From the NCBI GenBank assembly GCA_002839155.1, contig PGXM01000005.1, positions 46,378 through 110,377 of the forward strand: a stretch of DNA of 64,000 nucleotides. The letters are read 5' to 3'. Shown here piece after piece: positions 34,965-43,418 of the stretch. The notes beneath the pieces were generated by a model. It did not search any database. It was given only the letters and a program-made list of their open reading frames with translations, and had not been told where the DNA came from. A program made the translations under genes and the position numbers. How positions within the stretch are numbered: the stretch's first letter is position 1; the number at the start of each line of letters is the position of its first letter. This DNA is from Tenericutes bacterium HGW-Tenericutes-1. GTDB taxonomy: Bacteria > Bacillota_I > Bacilli_A > Izemoplasmatales > Hujiaoplasmataceae.

Positions 34965-36299
34965 ATGTTTAAATACTTCCCACACACGGAGGCAGATTTG
35001 ACTCAAATGAAACAATCGCTCGGCATTAAAAATACAGAGCGTATGTTTCAAGTGATACCATCTGCCGTCCGGTTTAATCAAGATTACAATATTCCAAGCT
35101 CGCTATCAGAAATCGAATTAAGAAAGCATATGGAAGAACTCGGGAAATTAAATCAAAGCAAGATGATTTTTTCGGGACTTGGAGCTTATGATCACTATGA
35201 ACCCAGTGTCATCAATCACATTGTTTCTCGTCAAGAGTTCTTAACTTCTTATACCCCCTACCAACCAGAGATTTCTCAAGGTACGTTAACGTATATTTTT
35301 GAGTATCAAAGTATGATTTCTTCTTTGACTGGCATGGATGTTTCCAATGCTTCGATGTATGATGGCCCAACCGCAACTGCTGAAGCGATGTTTATGGCAG
35401 AAGCAATCACAAAACGTAAAAAAATTCTAGTGTCTGATACAGTGAATCCGAATATTATGAGCGTTGTCAAAACATATGCCAAATATAAAGGATTAGAAGT
35501 AGATATCCTTATAAGTAAAGATGGTTCTGCAAACATAGAATCATTGAAAAATAAACTCGATGATACCATCGCCGGCGTTATCGTTCAACGACCAAATTTC
35601 TTTGGTATTATTGAAAATTATGATGGATTTTCAAAGCTCATCCATGATAATGATTCAGTATTTATTATCAACGGTGATATTTCTGCTTTAGGTGTGATAA
35701 AAACACCAGGTGAAGAAGATGCCGATATTGCATGCGGAGACTGTCAAAGTTTAGGGATGCCAGTCGCTTTTGGTGGACCTTATTTAGGTTATCTAACGAC
35801 GAAAAAACAACATGTTAGAAAAATGCCAGGTCGTATTTGTGGTCAATCATTTGACCGCAATCATGTCCGCTCTTTTGTCTTAACTTTACAAGCGAGAGAA
35901 CAACATATTAGACGTGAAAAAGCCAATTCCAATATTTGTTCTAATCAATCACTACTAGCCTTATATGCGACTGTTTATTTAAGTTTAATGGGACCAAAGG
36001 GATTAAAACAAGTCAATGAACTTTCTTACACTGGTGCACATTATCTCTATGATCAACTCATCGCTACAGGAAAATTTAAACCTGTATTTAATAAACCTTT
36101 CTTAAAAGAATTCGTACTACATACACATTTGAATGTTGAAATGATTCAAAAACATCTCTCGGACCACGGCATTTTCGGTGCTGTTAACTTAGGTGATTTT
36201 GATGAAAAATATCAAAATGTCGTTAACTTCTGTGTGACAGAAAAACGGTCCAAAGCTGAAATTAATCACTTAGTTTCGTTGTTAGGAGGTCTATCATGA
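34965..36299 (+). CDS. gcvPA: Glycine dehydrogenase (decarboxylating) subunit 1
   Basis: 444 residues, the N-terminal half of the split P protein found in Bacillota. MFKYFPHTEADLTQMKQSLG, FSGLGAYDHYEPSVI, TPYQPEISQGTLTYIFEYQS and MPGRICGQSFD are conserved. It pairs with subunit 2 to decarboxylate glycine. Its TGA overlaps the gcvPB start. Confidence 0.96.
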   Translation: MFKYFPHTEADLTQMKQSLGIKNTERMFQVIPSAVRFNQDYNIPSSLSEIELRKHMEELGKLNQSKMIFSGLGAYDHYEPSVINHIVSRQEFLTSYTPYQPEISQGTLTYIFEYQSMISSLTGMDVSNASMYDGPTATAEAMFMAEAITKRKKILVSDTVNPNIMSVVKTYAKYKGLEVDILISKDGSANIESLKNKLDDTIAGVIVQRPNFFGIIENYDGFSKLIHDNDSVFIINGDISALGVIKTPGEEDADIACGDCQSLGMPVAFGGPYLGYLTTKKQHVRKMPGRICGQSFDRNHVRSFVLTLQAREQHIRREKANSNICSNQSLLALYATVYLSLMGPKGLKQVNELSYTGAHYLYDQLIATGKFKPVFNKPFLKEFVLHTHLNVEMIQKHLSDHGIFGAVNLGDFDEKYQNVVNFCVTEKRSKAEINHLVSLLGGLS

Positions 36300-37762
36300 A
36301 AAATTACGACCATCTAATATTTGAAATATCAGTTCCAGGTAGAGTAGGATTTACACTTCCTAACTCAGAAATCTCCGGATATAACCTATCAAGCCTTGAT
36401 GCTTCTTTATTAAGAAAAGAAGTACCGGCATTGCCTGAAGTATCTGAACTTGATGTCATTCGTCATTATACAAACATTTCTCATAAAAACTTTGGTGTAG
36501 AAACTGGTTTTTATCCTTTAGGATCATGCACGATGAAATACAATCCAAAGATCAATGAAGAAATCGCAGCGATGAAAGCCTTCAATAGCATTCATCCGCT
36601 TCAAAAAGCTTCCGATACACAAGGCATTTTACGGATTTATTATGAACTTCAATCCATGCTTTCAGAAATCTCTGGATTACATTCTTATACGCTTAATCCT
36701 TTTGCTGGAGCGCATGGCGAATTAACGGGATTAATGATTATGAAGGAATATCATCTCCAAAGAGGCGATTTCAAACGAACGAAAGTGATTGTTCCTGATT
36801 CAGCCCATGGAACCAATCCTGCCAGTGCGACAATTTGCGGATTTGATATTATCGAAATTGAATCAACACCAGAAGGAACGGTTGATTTAGAACAGTTAAA
36901 AGCCGCATTATCCGATGAAGTGGCTGGAATGATGCTTACTAATCCGAATACTTTAGGTATTTTTGAAAAAGACATTATTGAAATTTCTCGTCTTGTTCAC
37001 GAAGCTGGTGGATTAATGTATTATGATGGCGCAAACCTCAATGCTTTATTAGGCATTGTTCGTCCTGGAGATATGGGATTTGATATCATGCATATCAATC
37101 TTCATAAAACCTTCTCAACTCCACATGGTGGTGGCGGACCCGGATCTGGACCGGTTGGCGTTAAAGAATTCTTAGTGCCTTACTTACCAAATCCACAAAT
37201 TAATAAATTGGATAATCATTATTTCTTAGATTGGAATAAAGATTCAATTGGCTCTGTATCTGGCTTTTATGGTAATTTCAAAGTATGGCTCAGAGCGTAT
37301 GTTTATATCATGACACTTGGAAAAGAGAACTTACGTCAAGTAGGCTGTCTATCGACACTCAATGCCAACTATGTTAGAGTTCATTTGGAAGAAGAATTCA
37401 ATTTACCAATCAAAGGATTCTCAATGCATGAATGTGTCTTTGATGGCTTAAAAGATCAATCGACTGGTGTAACAACCTTAGATGTTGCGAAACGATTGCT
37501 TGATTATGGCGTTCACGCTCCAACGATTTACTTCCCATTATTATTCCATCAATCCATCATGATTGAACCTACAGAAACGGAATCGAAACAAACGTTAGAT
37601 AGTTTTATCGAAGTCATGAAGAAAGTCGCAAAAGAAGCTATTACTGATCCACAAATGATGAAACTTGCACCTCATACAACGCCAATCTCTCGGATTGATG
37701 AAGTATACGCTGCGAAGAAAATGATTCTTACTTACAAGGATTACTTGAAAGAAAATCAATAG
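36296..37762 (+). CDS. gcvPB: Glycine dehydrogenase (decarboxylating) subunit 2
   Basis: 488 residues carrying the PLP site: HINLHKTFSTPHGGGGPG, with the Schiff-base Lys at residue 271. GFYPLGSCTMKYNPKINE and DSAHGTNPASA are further signatures. Translationally coupled to gcvPA by ATGA. Confidence 0.96.
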   Translation: MKNYDHLIFEISVPGRVGFTLPNSEISGYNLSSLDASLLRKEVPALPEVSELDVIRHYTNISHKNFGVETGFYPLGSCTMKYNPKINEEIAAMKAFNSIHPLQKASDTQGILRIYYELQSMLSEISGLHSYTLNPFAGAHGELTGLMIMKEYHLQRGDFKRTKVIVPDSAHGTNPASATICGFDIIEIESTPEGTVDLEQLKAALSDEVAGMMLTNPNTLGIFEKDIIEISRLVHEAGGLMYYDGANLNALLGIVRPGDMGFDIMHINLHKTFSTPHGGGGPGSGPVGVKEFLVPYLPNPQINKLDNHYFLDWNKDSIGSVSGFYGNFKVWLRAYVYIMTLGKENLRQVGCLSTLNANYVRVHLEEEFNLPIKGFSMHECVFDGLKDQSTGVTTLDVAKRLLDYGVHAPTIYFPLLFHQSIMIEPTETESKQTLDSFIEVMKKVAKEAITDPQMMKLAPHTTPISRIDEVYAAKKMILTYKDYLKENQ

Positions 37763-37784
37763 TCAATCCATTGGGGGATGAATT

Positions 37785-38528
37785 ATGAATATATTTAACT
37801 TGTTTGGTGTTATTGACGTCGTTATCGTTGTCGCTGTGCTTTTATTTGCTTATTTTGGATGGAAGAAAGGATTCTTAGTTAAAGCAGTTGAAATGGCTTC
37901 TAGCCTTTTTGGCCTCATTGCTTCGATTATCCTTGCTCGACCTTTTTCCACGGTTTTAGATAAATGGATTGGCGAATCCATTGGCATTAAGATCTATGAT
38001 TATTTATTAACAAGATCTTCGATGTTCGCCGCTGAATTCACCTATGAAAACCGCTTAGAAACTGTTGAACAAGCGTTTGATGGCATGAACTTACCAAGAT
38101 TTATGATTGAGTGGATTGCAAGTGCTATTGACGTTGAAACCATGTCAACGACCTTGGTTGATACGATGACACCCATTATTAAAAGTTTGGCATTGTTAGT
38201 CATAGCCTTTATCGTTTTATTCTTTGGATCGATGATTGTTTTCTTCTTGCTTAAAATTTTAGCTAAAATGATAACAAGTATTCCTGTTATTAAGCAAATC
38301 GATAAAGTCCTTGGCCTTTTATTTGGAATTGTAAAAGTCGGACTTGCTATCTTTATCTTATTATTTGTATTAGGATTAGTATTAACCATTCCTGCTATCA
38401 ATGAAGCGATTGGAACTTTCGTCCAAAATGACATGCAACTGGGTGAAGAAGGTTTTAGGCTATCAAAATGGCTCTATGATAACAATATTCTAAAACAAAT
38501 TATTAATGTCTTTGTAACGATAATATAG
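37785..38528 (+). CDS. CvpA-family membrane protein
   Basis: 247 residues with four predicted membrane helices. VVAVLLFAYFGWKKGFLVKA near the N-terminus is the CvpA signature. CvpA proteins are linked to envelope homeostasis and colicin V secretion in E. coli; the role here is unknown. GGGGGATG precedes the ATG, 22 nt after gcvPB, so it is probably cotranscribed with the gcv genes. Confidence 0.8.
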   Translation: MNIFNLFGVIDVVIVVAVLLFAYFGWKKGFLVKAVEMASSLFGLIASIILARPFSTVLDKWIGESIGIKIYDYLLTRSSMFAAEFTYENRLETVEQAFDGMNLPRFMIEWIASAIDVETMSTTLVDTMTPIIKSLALLVIAFIVLFFGSMIVFFLLKILAKMITSIPVIKQIDKVLGLLFGIVKVGLAIFILLFVLGLVLTIPAINEAIGTFVQNDMQLGEEGFRLSKWLYDNNILKQIINVFVTII

Positions 38529-38536
38529 ATTTATTA

Positions 38537-38562
38537 GACCGGCCGCGCCGGTCTTTTTTTTA
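38537..38562 (+). terminator. Terminator of the gcv-cvpA operon
   Basis: GACCGGC pairs with GCCGGTC across CGC, followed by eight T. Confidence 0.9.
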
Positions 38563-38633
38563 AGCGTATAATTTGCTTTGACTCCTATTTTTTAATATAC
38601 TTGAAGTGTTAATTAATTATTTAGGAGGAATCC

Positions 38634-39227
38634 ATGAACGTTATAGATGCAATTATCAAAAGAAGATCACACCGGTTATTAGGAAATCACAGAATCGTAT
38701 CAGATGAAGTGCTAGAAAAAGCGCTATTTGATGCTATCAAACATACGCCTAGTTCATTCAATGCTCAAAGTCAAACGGCCATGTTGTTACTGGGTAATCA
38801 ACATCACCAACTTTGGGAGATTGTATTAGAGTCTTTAAGAAAAATAGTTCCAGAGACTCAGTTTCCAAAAACGAGTAAAAAAATCAAAACGTTTGATGAT
38901 GCCTATGGCACCATTCTGTTTTTTGATCATTTAGAAATCACAAAAAATCTAGAAGATAAATTTCCTTTATATCGACACAATATTGAAAATTGGGTTGAGC
39001 AACAAACCGGCATGTTACAATCAAATATCTGGTTGGTATTGACCGAACTCGGATATGGGGCGTCATTACAGCATTATACTGAACTCATTGAAGAAGAAGT
39101 TAAAGTGGCTTTTAATGTGCCAAAGGCATGGAAACTGATTGCTCAAATGCCTTTTGGTAGTCTTATAGAAGAACCCGGAACAAAAGACTTTTTACCGATG
39201 AACCAACGATTTATTGTGAAAAAGTAA
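38634..39227 (+). CDS. Nitroreductase-family flavoprotein
   Basis: 197 residues. It opens with MNVIDAIIKRRSHR and has TPSSFNAQSQ, an FMN-binding stretch of nitroreductases, and a C-terminal WKLIAQMPFGSL. The WVEQQTGMLQSNIWLVLTEL helix and ASLQHY match the subgroup similar to YdgI/Frm2-type enzymes. It likely uses FMN and NAD(P)H; substrate unknown. TTTAGGAGG precedes the ATG. Confidence 0.88.
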   Translation: MNVIDAIIKRRSHRLLGNHRIVSDEVLEKALFDAIKHTPSSFNAQSQTAMLLLGNQHHQLWEIVLESLRKIVPETQFPKTSKKIKTFDDAYGTILFFDHLEITKNLEDKFPLYRHNIENWVEQQTGMLQSNIWLVLTELGYGASLQHYTELIEEEVKVAFNVPKAWKLIAQMPFGSLIEEPGTKDFLPMNQRFIVKK

Positions 39228-39303
39228 TATTTTATTATCAACAGTTATTCGTGACTTTTTTCCTCATTTTTGGTAAGATATTGATAGACTAGTGAGGATA
39301 CTA

Positions 39304-40608
39304 ATGAAAAAAATAATCGGTTTTACCTACTCAACCTATTTTTTAGTACTCATGAGTACTTTTACACTCTTTATATGGAACAATAATTTGGAACACATTG
39401 GGATTCCAATTGTTTTAGTTTTGTTATTTTTAGTCTTTGTTTTATTTAAAGATCCGATGCCTACTGTTCCATTATTACTCAATGCCCTTTTTATGGTGTC
39501 ACAAACGAATTGGTCATTTGATACAGCCCCTTTATTTATTTACTTAACTCCTGTTTCAATCGTCGGGGGCATGATTATACATAGTATTATCTACAAAGTT
39601 AAATTTGTTAAAGGTAAAATGCTTATCGGTGTTTTAATCATGTTTGTGGCCATGTTATTATCAAGCATTAATGCCAAAGAGTTATCGCTATACTATTGGT
39701 TCTATGCATCCGTTGGCTTACTATATGCCTTATTTTACTTATTTTATGTGAATACACTTGAAGGCAATCATATAGCTTATTTAATGAAACTAATGTTAAT
39801 TCTCGGTATTTTAGTGAGTTTAGAAACACTTCTTTTTTACTTTAAAGTCGAAGATGTTGTTTACGCCGTTGAACATAAACTCATTAATCTTGGCTGGGGT
39901 ATTTCCAATTACGTCGCTACTTATTTAATTATGTTTATTTCAATCACATTCTACTATATCAGAACGGCTAAATATGGGTATTTTTGGATTCCCGTGGCGA
40001 TATTTCAAATGTTAATGCTTTTATTTACAATTTCAAGAGGCGGCATTGTTGCCTTTATCGGGCTCTTTCCGATATTAGTCTTCATGACGCTTTATAAGTC
40101 GCACCGTTGGTGGAAAATTCTCGTATTAGTTGTTGTAACTGGCCTTGTTTTTGCTGGTATTGTATGGGCGGGTCTAGACTTATTTTCTGCTCTTTTTGAA
40201 CGGTTTAGCGTCTTGTTGCTAGATGATACTGGTCGAATTGAAATATGGGTCGATGCACTGGCTAAATTTAAAGAACATCCGTTATTTGGAGCAGGTATTT
40301 TCGCTCGTGAAGGAACACGGGATTATAACATGTATCATAATACGTTTTTACATGTGTTAGCGACCATGGGAATCATTGGAGCAGGTTCGCTCGTAATTCA
40401 ATTATTTCAACAATTTAAAATTACCCTCGGTAAGTTTAAGGTAGAAAATTTCTTCTTAGCAGCTGCGCTCTTAGGCGCTCATGCACATGGGTTAGTTGAT
40501 AACGTCTATTTAATGCCTCAATTTATGATTTTAATGCTTCTTATTGTATCGGTTGTAGAAGTTGCTTCAAGAACTGATTTAGAAAAGGTAATCGTGAAAA
40601 TTGCATAA
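39304..40608 (+). CDS. O-antigen ligase/polymerase-like membrane protein
   Basis: 434 residues with about ten to twelve membrane helices. The large outer loop holds RIEIWVDALAKFKEHPLFGAG followed by MYHNTFLHVLATMGIIG, the Wzy_C/WaaL pattern with conserved Arg and His. Such proteins polymerise or ligate surface polysaccharide; a Gram-positive cell would use it for capsule or teichuronic-type polymers. GAGGA precedes the ATG at 39304. No other polysaccharide genes are adjacent. Confidence 0.82.
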   Translation: MKKIIGFTYSTYFLVLMSTFTLFIWNNNLEHIGIPIVLVLLFLVFVLFKDPMPTVPLLLNALFMVSQTNWSFDTAPLFIYLTPVSIVGGMIIHSIIYKVKFVKGKMLIGVLIMFVAMLLSSINAKELSLYYWFYASVGLLYALFYLFYVNTLEGNHIAYLMKLMLILGILVSLETLLFYFKVEDVVYAVEHKLINLGWGISNYVATYLIMFISITFYYIRTAKYGYFWIPVAIFQMLMLLFTISRGGIVAFIGLFPILVFMTLYKSHRWWKILVLVVVTGLVFAGIVWAGLDLFSALFERFSVLLLDDTGRIEIWVDALAKFKEHPLFGAGIFAREGTRDYNMYHNTFLHVLATMGIIGAGSLVIQLFQQFKITLGKFKVENFFLAAALLGAHAHGLVDNVYLMPQFMILMLLIVSVVEVASRTDLEKVIVKIA

Positions 40609-40611
40609 AAA

Positions 40612-40644
40612 ATGTGCCACCAATTCTTTGGTGGCACTTTGTTT
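40612..40644. terminator. Bidirectional terminator
   Basis: GTGCCACCAA pairs with TTGGTGGCAC across TTCT; T runs lie on both strands. Confidence 0.88.
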
Positions 40645-41693
40645 TAATAATCGACTATCGCTTGTTTCAACGTCTCTACAATATCGGCTTGTTTGACTTT
40701 CTTTATTTTTTCGCCGTTGACATAAAGTAATGCTTCCGCTTTACCACCCGCAATCGCAATATTTGCGCCCTTTGCTTCGCCAGGTCCATTGACGGCACAT
40801 CCCATGATAGCGACGGTAATGTCTTTATCAATGGTGTCTAGAAATTTTTCAATTTCAGTCGCAATTGGAATCATGTCATATTGAATCCGACCACATGTCG
40901 GACAACTGACCAATTTCGGTTTTTTGTATAATCCGAAATTCGATAATAATTCTTTTGCGACTTTGATTTCTTCAACGGGATCAGCCGTTAGTGAAACGCG
41001 GATTGTTGAACCAATGCCTTTATAAATTAAGACACCTAAACCAGCTGCGCTCTTAATTGTTCCTCCTACCACTGTTCCAGCTTCAGTAATCCCTAAATGA
41101 AGAGGATAAGGGAAGATTTCACTCGCTAATTCATAAGCTTTGATGGTTGAAATCATATCGGTCGATTTTAATGAAATAGCAATGTCATAAAAATCAAATT
41201 TTTCTAATAATCCAACATGGTATTTCGCTGATTCAATCATGGCTTCAGGCGTAGGAGAACCGTATTTTTCTAAAATACTTTGTTCAAGCGAACCTGAATT
41301 AATGCCGATTCGTATTGGAATATTCTTAGCTTTACAAGCATTAGCGACCAATTTAACGTGGTCGTCAGAACCGATATTGCCAGGATTGATTCTGATTTTA
41401 TCTACATTTTGATTAATTGCTTCTAAAGCGAGACGGTAATCAAAATGAATATCTGCAACCAAAGGAATATGAATCAATTTTTTGATTAACCCAATCGCTT
41501 TTGCATCTTCCATATCTAAAACAGCAACCCGAACAATTTCACAACCTGCGGTTTCTAGGGCATATATTTGTCTAATAGTACTTTCCACATCTTTTGTTTT
41601 CGTCGTTGTCATACTTTGTATGAGGATTCGATCATTACCACCCATTTGAAGATTACCTATCATTAGGGGTCTTGTTAAATTTCTATGAGTCAT
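40644..41693 (-). CDS. ispG: 4-hydroxy-3-methylbut-2-en-1-yl diphosphate synthase
   Basis: 349 residues. It catalyses the sixth step of the MEP isoprenoid pathway, reducing MEcPP to HMBPP. The 4Fe-4S cluster ligands are Cys264 and Cys267 in SCPTCGR and Cys299 in IMGCAVNGPGEA, with Glu306. The TIM-barrel half contains DIHFDYRLAL and RINPGNIG. AGGTGA precedes the ATG. Its presence shows the cell uses the MEP rather than only the mevalonate route. Confidence 0.97.
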   Translation of the reverse strand: MTHRNLTRPLMIGNLQMGGNDRILIQSMTTTKTKDVESTIRQIYALETAGCEIVRVAVLDMEDAKAIGLIKKLIHIPLVADIHFDYRLALEAINQNVDKIRINPGNIGSDDHVKLVANACKAKNIPIRIGINSGSLEQSILEKYGSPTPEAMIESAKYHVGLLEKFDFYDIAISLKSTDMISTIKAYELASEIFPYPLHLGITEAGTVVGGTIKSAAGLGVLIYKGIGSTIRVSLTADPVEEIKVAKELLSNFGLYKKPKLVSCPTCGRIQYDMIPIATEIEKFLDTIDKDITVAIMGCAVNGPGEAKGANIAIAGGKAEALLYVNGEKIKKVKQADIVETLKQAIVDY

Positions 41694-41828
41694 TTTATCA
41701 CCTGTTATCTATTATACTATATTTATAATAAATTTTAAAATTGATATCCCTGAAATTACAATAAGGCATTCTCTATTTATTTTAATAAATAAATGCTTAA
41801 GAATAAGACATTATCGTAAATTTTAGGC

Positions 41829-41857
41829 TTGTTAATAAAGCGCTTTCATTGTATAAT
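41829..41857 (+). promoter_or_regulatory. gdhA promoter P1 with cre-like site
   Basis: TTGTTA (41829-41834), 17 bp, TATAAT (41852-41857). The spacer holds AAAGCGCTTTCA (41837-41848), matching most of the CcpA catabolite-response consensus TGWAARCGYTWWCA and containing the perfect palindrome AAAGCGCTTT. A CcpA-type repressor bound there would block RNA polymerase. Confidence 0.65.
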
Positions 41858-41864
41858 AGAGTTC

Positions 41865-41999
41865 GGTGAAGAATTTGATTCAAATCCTTGTAATAATCGT
41901 TCAACCTGAGACTTTTTTTTACACGTCAGGCGATTATCAAACGAAATACCGAGGATAAACTTAAGTGATGACGGCGAATTAGCCATACCGTCAATTTTT
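41865..41999 (+). ncRNA. Structured gdhA leader with internal terminator (riboswitch/attenuator or small RNA candidate)
   Basis: The 364-base gap before gdhA holds this. From P1 the leader forms ATTTGA/TCAAAT (about 41873-41885), then a long hairpin with ATAATCG (41893-41899) against CGATTAT (41931-41937) and CCTGA (41905-41909) against TCAGG (41926-41930). An unpaired stretch (41938-41967) follows. It ends in TGACGG (about 41969-41974) against CCGTCA (about 41988-41993) followed by ATTTTTG. The order of structure and terminator before a biosynthetic gene fits an attenuator, but no known aptamer is recognised. Confidence 0.45.
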
Positions 42000-42012
42000 G
42001 TTACGTGAATCC

Positions 42013-42028
42013 ATGCGATTAATCGCAT
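42013..42028. promoter_or_regulatory. 16 bp perfect palindrome upstream of gdhA P2
   Basis: ATGCGATTAATCGCAT is perfectly palindromic and ends 2 bp before a second -10 box (TATAAT, 42031-42036). No good -35 box accompanies P2, so the palindrome could be an activator site as easily as an operator. Confidence 0.5.
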
Positions 42029-42030
42029 AC

Positions 42031-42036
42031 TATAAT
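42031..42036 (+). promoter_or_regulatory. -10 box of gdhA promoter P2
   Basis: TATAAT 21 bp before the gdhA start; transcripts from it would skip the structured leader. Confidence 0.45.
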
Positions 42037-42057
42037 AGACAAGAGAGGTAATTCAAA

Positions 42058-43404
42058 TTGTTTAAAAGTACGTATCTCAATGATTTCTATGCAAAATTGT
42101 CCCAAAGGTATCATGATCAACCAGAGTTTCTTCAAGCAGTTGAAGAATTTTTAACTTCAATGGATATGCTTGTAGAAAAAGATCCAAGAATTCAAAAAAA
42201 TGCGATTATTGAAAGAATCGTCGAACCAGAAAGAATCATCAAATTCCGAGTTTCTTGGGTTGATGACGCTGGTAACGTTCAAGTAAACCGCGCAATGAGA
42301 GTTCAATATAACTCAGCAATTGGACCTTACAAAGGTGGTATTCGTTTCCATCATTCCGTCAATGAATCAATTATGAAATTTTTAGGTTTTGAACAAACTT
42401 TTAAAAACTCTTTAACAGGTCTACCGATGGGTGGAGCAAAAGGTGGATCTGATTTTGATCCTTCTGGCAAAAGTGATAATGAAATTATGAGATTTTGCCA
42501 AAACTATATTCTTGAATTATACCGTCATATCGGCCCAAGAATGGACGTTCCAGCCGGTGATTTAGGTGTAGGAGCTCGAGAAATTGGTTATATGTATGGC
42601 ATGTACAAGCGAATTCAAAATGAATTCAGTGGAACCTTTACTTCTAAAGGCATTGAATCTGGTGGATCTTTAGGTAGAGCAGAAGCTACAGGTTATGGAT
42701 TATGTTACTTCGTTGAAGAAATGTTAAAAGCCTTTAAAAATGATACATTTAAAGATAAAAGAGTCATTATCAGTGGTGCTGGTAAAGTTGGGTCCATGGC
42801 TGCAGAAAAAGTTCACGAACTCGGCGGAAAAGTCGTTGGCATGAGTGATATTTCTGGCGTTATTCGCGATGAAAATGGCATTGACCTTGAACTCATCAAA
42901 ACGTTAGCTAAAACAAATTCTGTTGTGATGGACAAATATAGAGCTTATCATCCAGAAGCAACATTCAGTCCAACCACTAAAGACATTTGGAAAATTCCAT
43001 GTGATATCGCAATGCCTTGCGCTACACAAAACGAAATCTATTTAGATTCTGCTAAAGAACTTGTTTCTAAAGGTTGTTGGTTGGTCGCAGAAGGCGCAAA
43101 TATGCCTACTACGATTGAAGCAACGAAATATTTCCAAGATAACCATATCTTATTCGCGCCTGGTAAAGCTTCAAATGCCGGTGGGGTTGCTGTTTCTGGT
43201 TTAGAAATGACTCAAAATGCGATGTTCTTAAACTGGACATTTGAAGAAGTAGATGCAAAACTACATGAAATTATGAAAAATATATTCAGAAAATGTCATG
43301 AAGCTTCTATGATGTATACAGGCAAACCTGATGATTTAGTAACAGGTGCTAATATTGCCGGATTTATCAAAGTTTATCAAGCCATGTTACAACAAGGCGT
43401 ATAA
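42058..43404 (+). CDS. gdhA: NADP-type glutamate dehydrogenase
   Basis: 448 residues, the length of hexameric family I enzymes that make glutamate from 2-oxoglutarate and ammonia. GPYKGGIRFHHSVN, FKNSLTGLPMGGAKGGSDFD (catalytic Lys regions) and MDVPAGDLGVGAREIGYM are conserved. ISGAGKVGSMAAEKV is the dinucleotide-binding loop. The TTG start has GAGAGG upstream; no earlier ATG is in frame. Cofactor type is inferred from family length and motifs. Genes for serine synthesis follow. Confidence 0.95.
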   Translation: MFKSTYLNDFYAKLSQRYHDQPEFLQAVEEFLTSMDMLVEKDPRIQKNAIIERIVEPERIIKFRVSWVDDAGNVQVNRAMRVQYNSAIGPYKGGIRFHHSVNESIMKFLGFEQTFKNSLTGLPMGGAKGGSDFDPSGKSDNEIMRFCQNYILELYRHIGPRMDVPAGDLGVGAREIGYMYGMYKRIQNEFSGTFTSKGIESGGSLGRAEATGYGLCYFVEEMLKAFKNDTFKDKRVIISGAGKVGSMAAEKVHELGGKVVGMSDISGVIRDENGIDLELIKTLAKTNSVVMDKYRAYHPEATFSPTTKDIWKIPCDIAMPCATQNEIYLDSAKELVSKGCWLVAEGANMPTTIEATKYFQDNHILFAPGKASNAGGVAVSGLEMTQNAMFLNWTFEEVDAKLHEIMKNIFRKCHEASMMYTGKPDDLVTGANIAGFIKVYQAMLQQGV

Positions 43405-43418
43405 TTTGGAGATTTGGA

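Noticed and set aside
38042..38434. 130-codon minus-strand frame inside the CvpA-family gene
   Set aside because: Shadow of a membrane-protein gene; composition follows from the antisense of hydrophobic codons.
41865..41999. Glutamine, lysine, SAM or TPP riboswitch upstream of gdhA
   Set aside because: None of the conserved core sequences that I know for these families is present, so I report only an unassigned structured leader.
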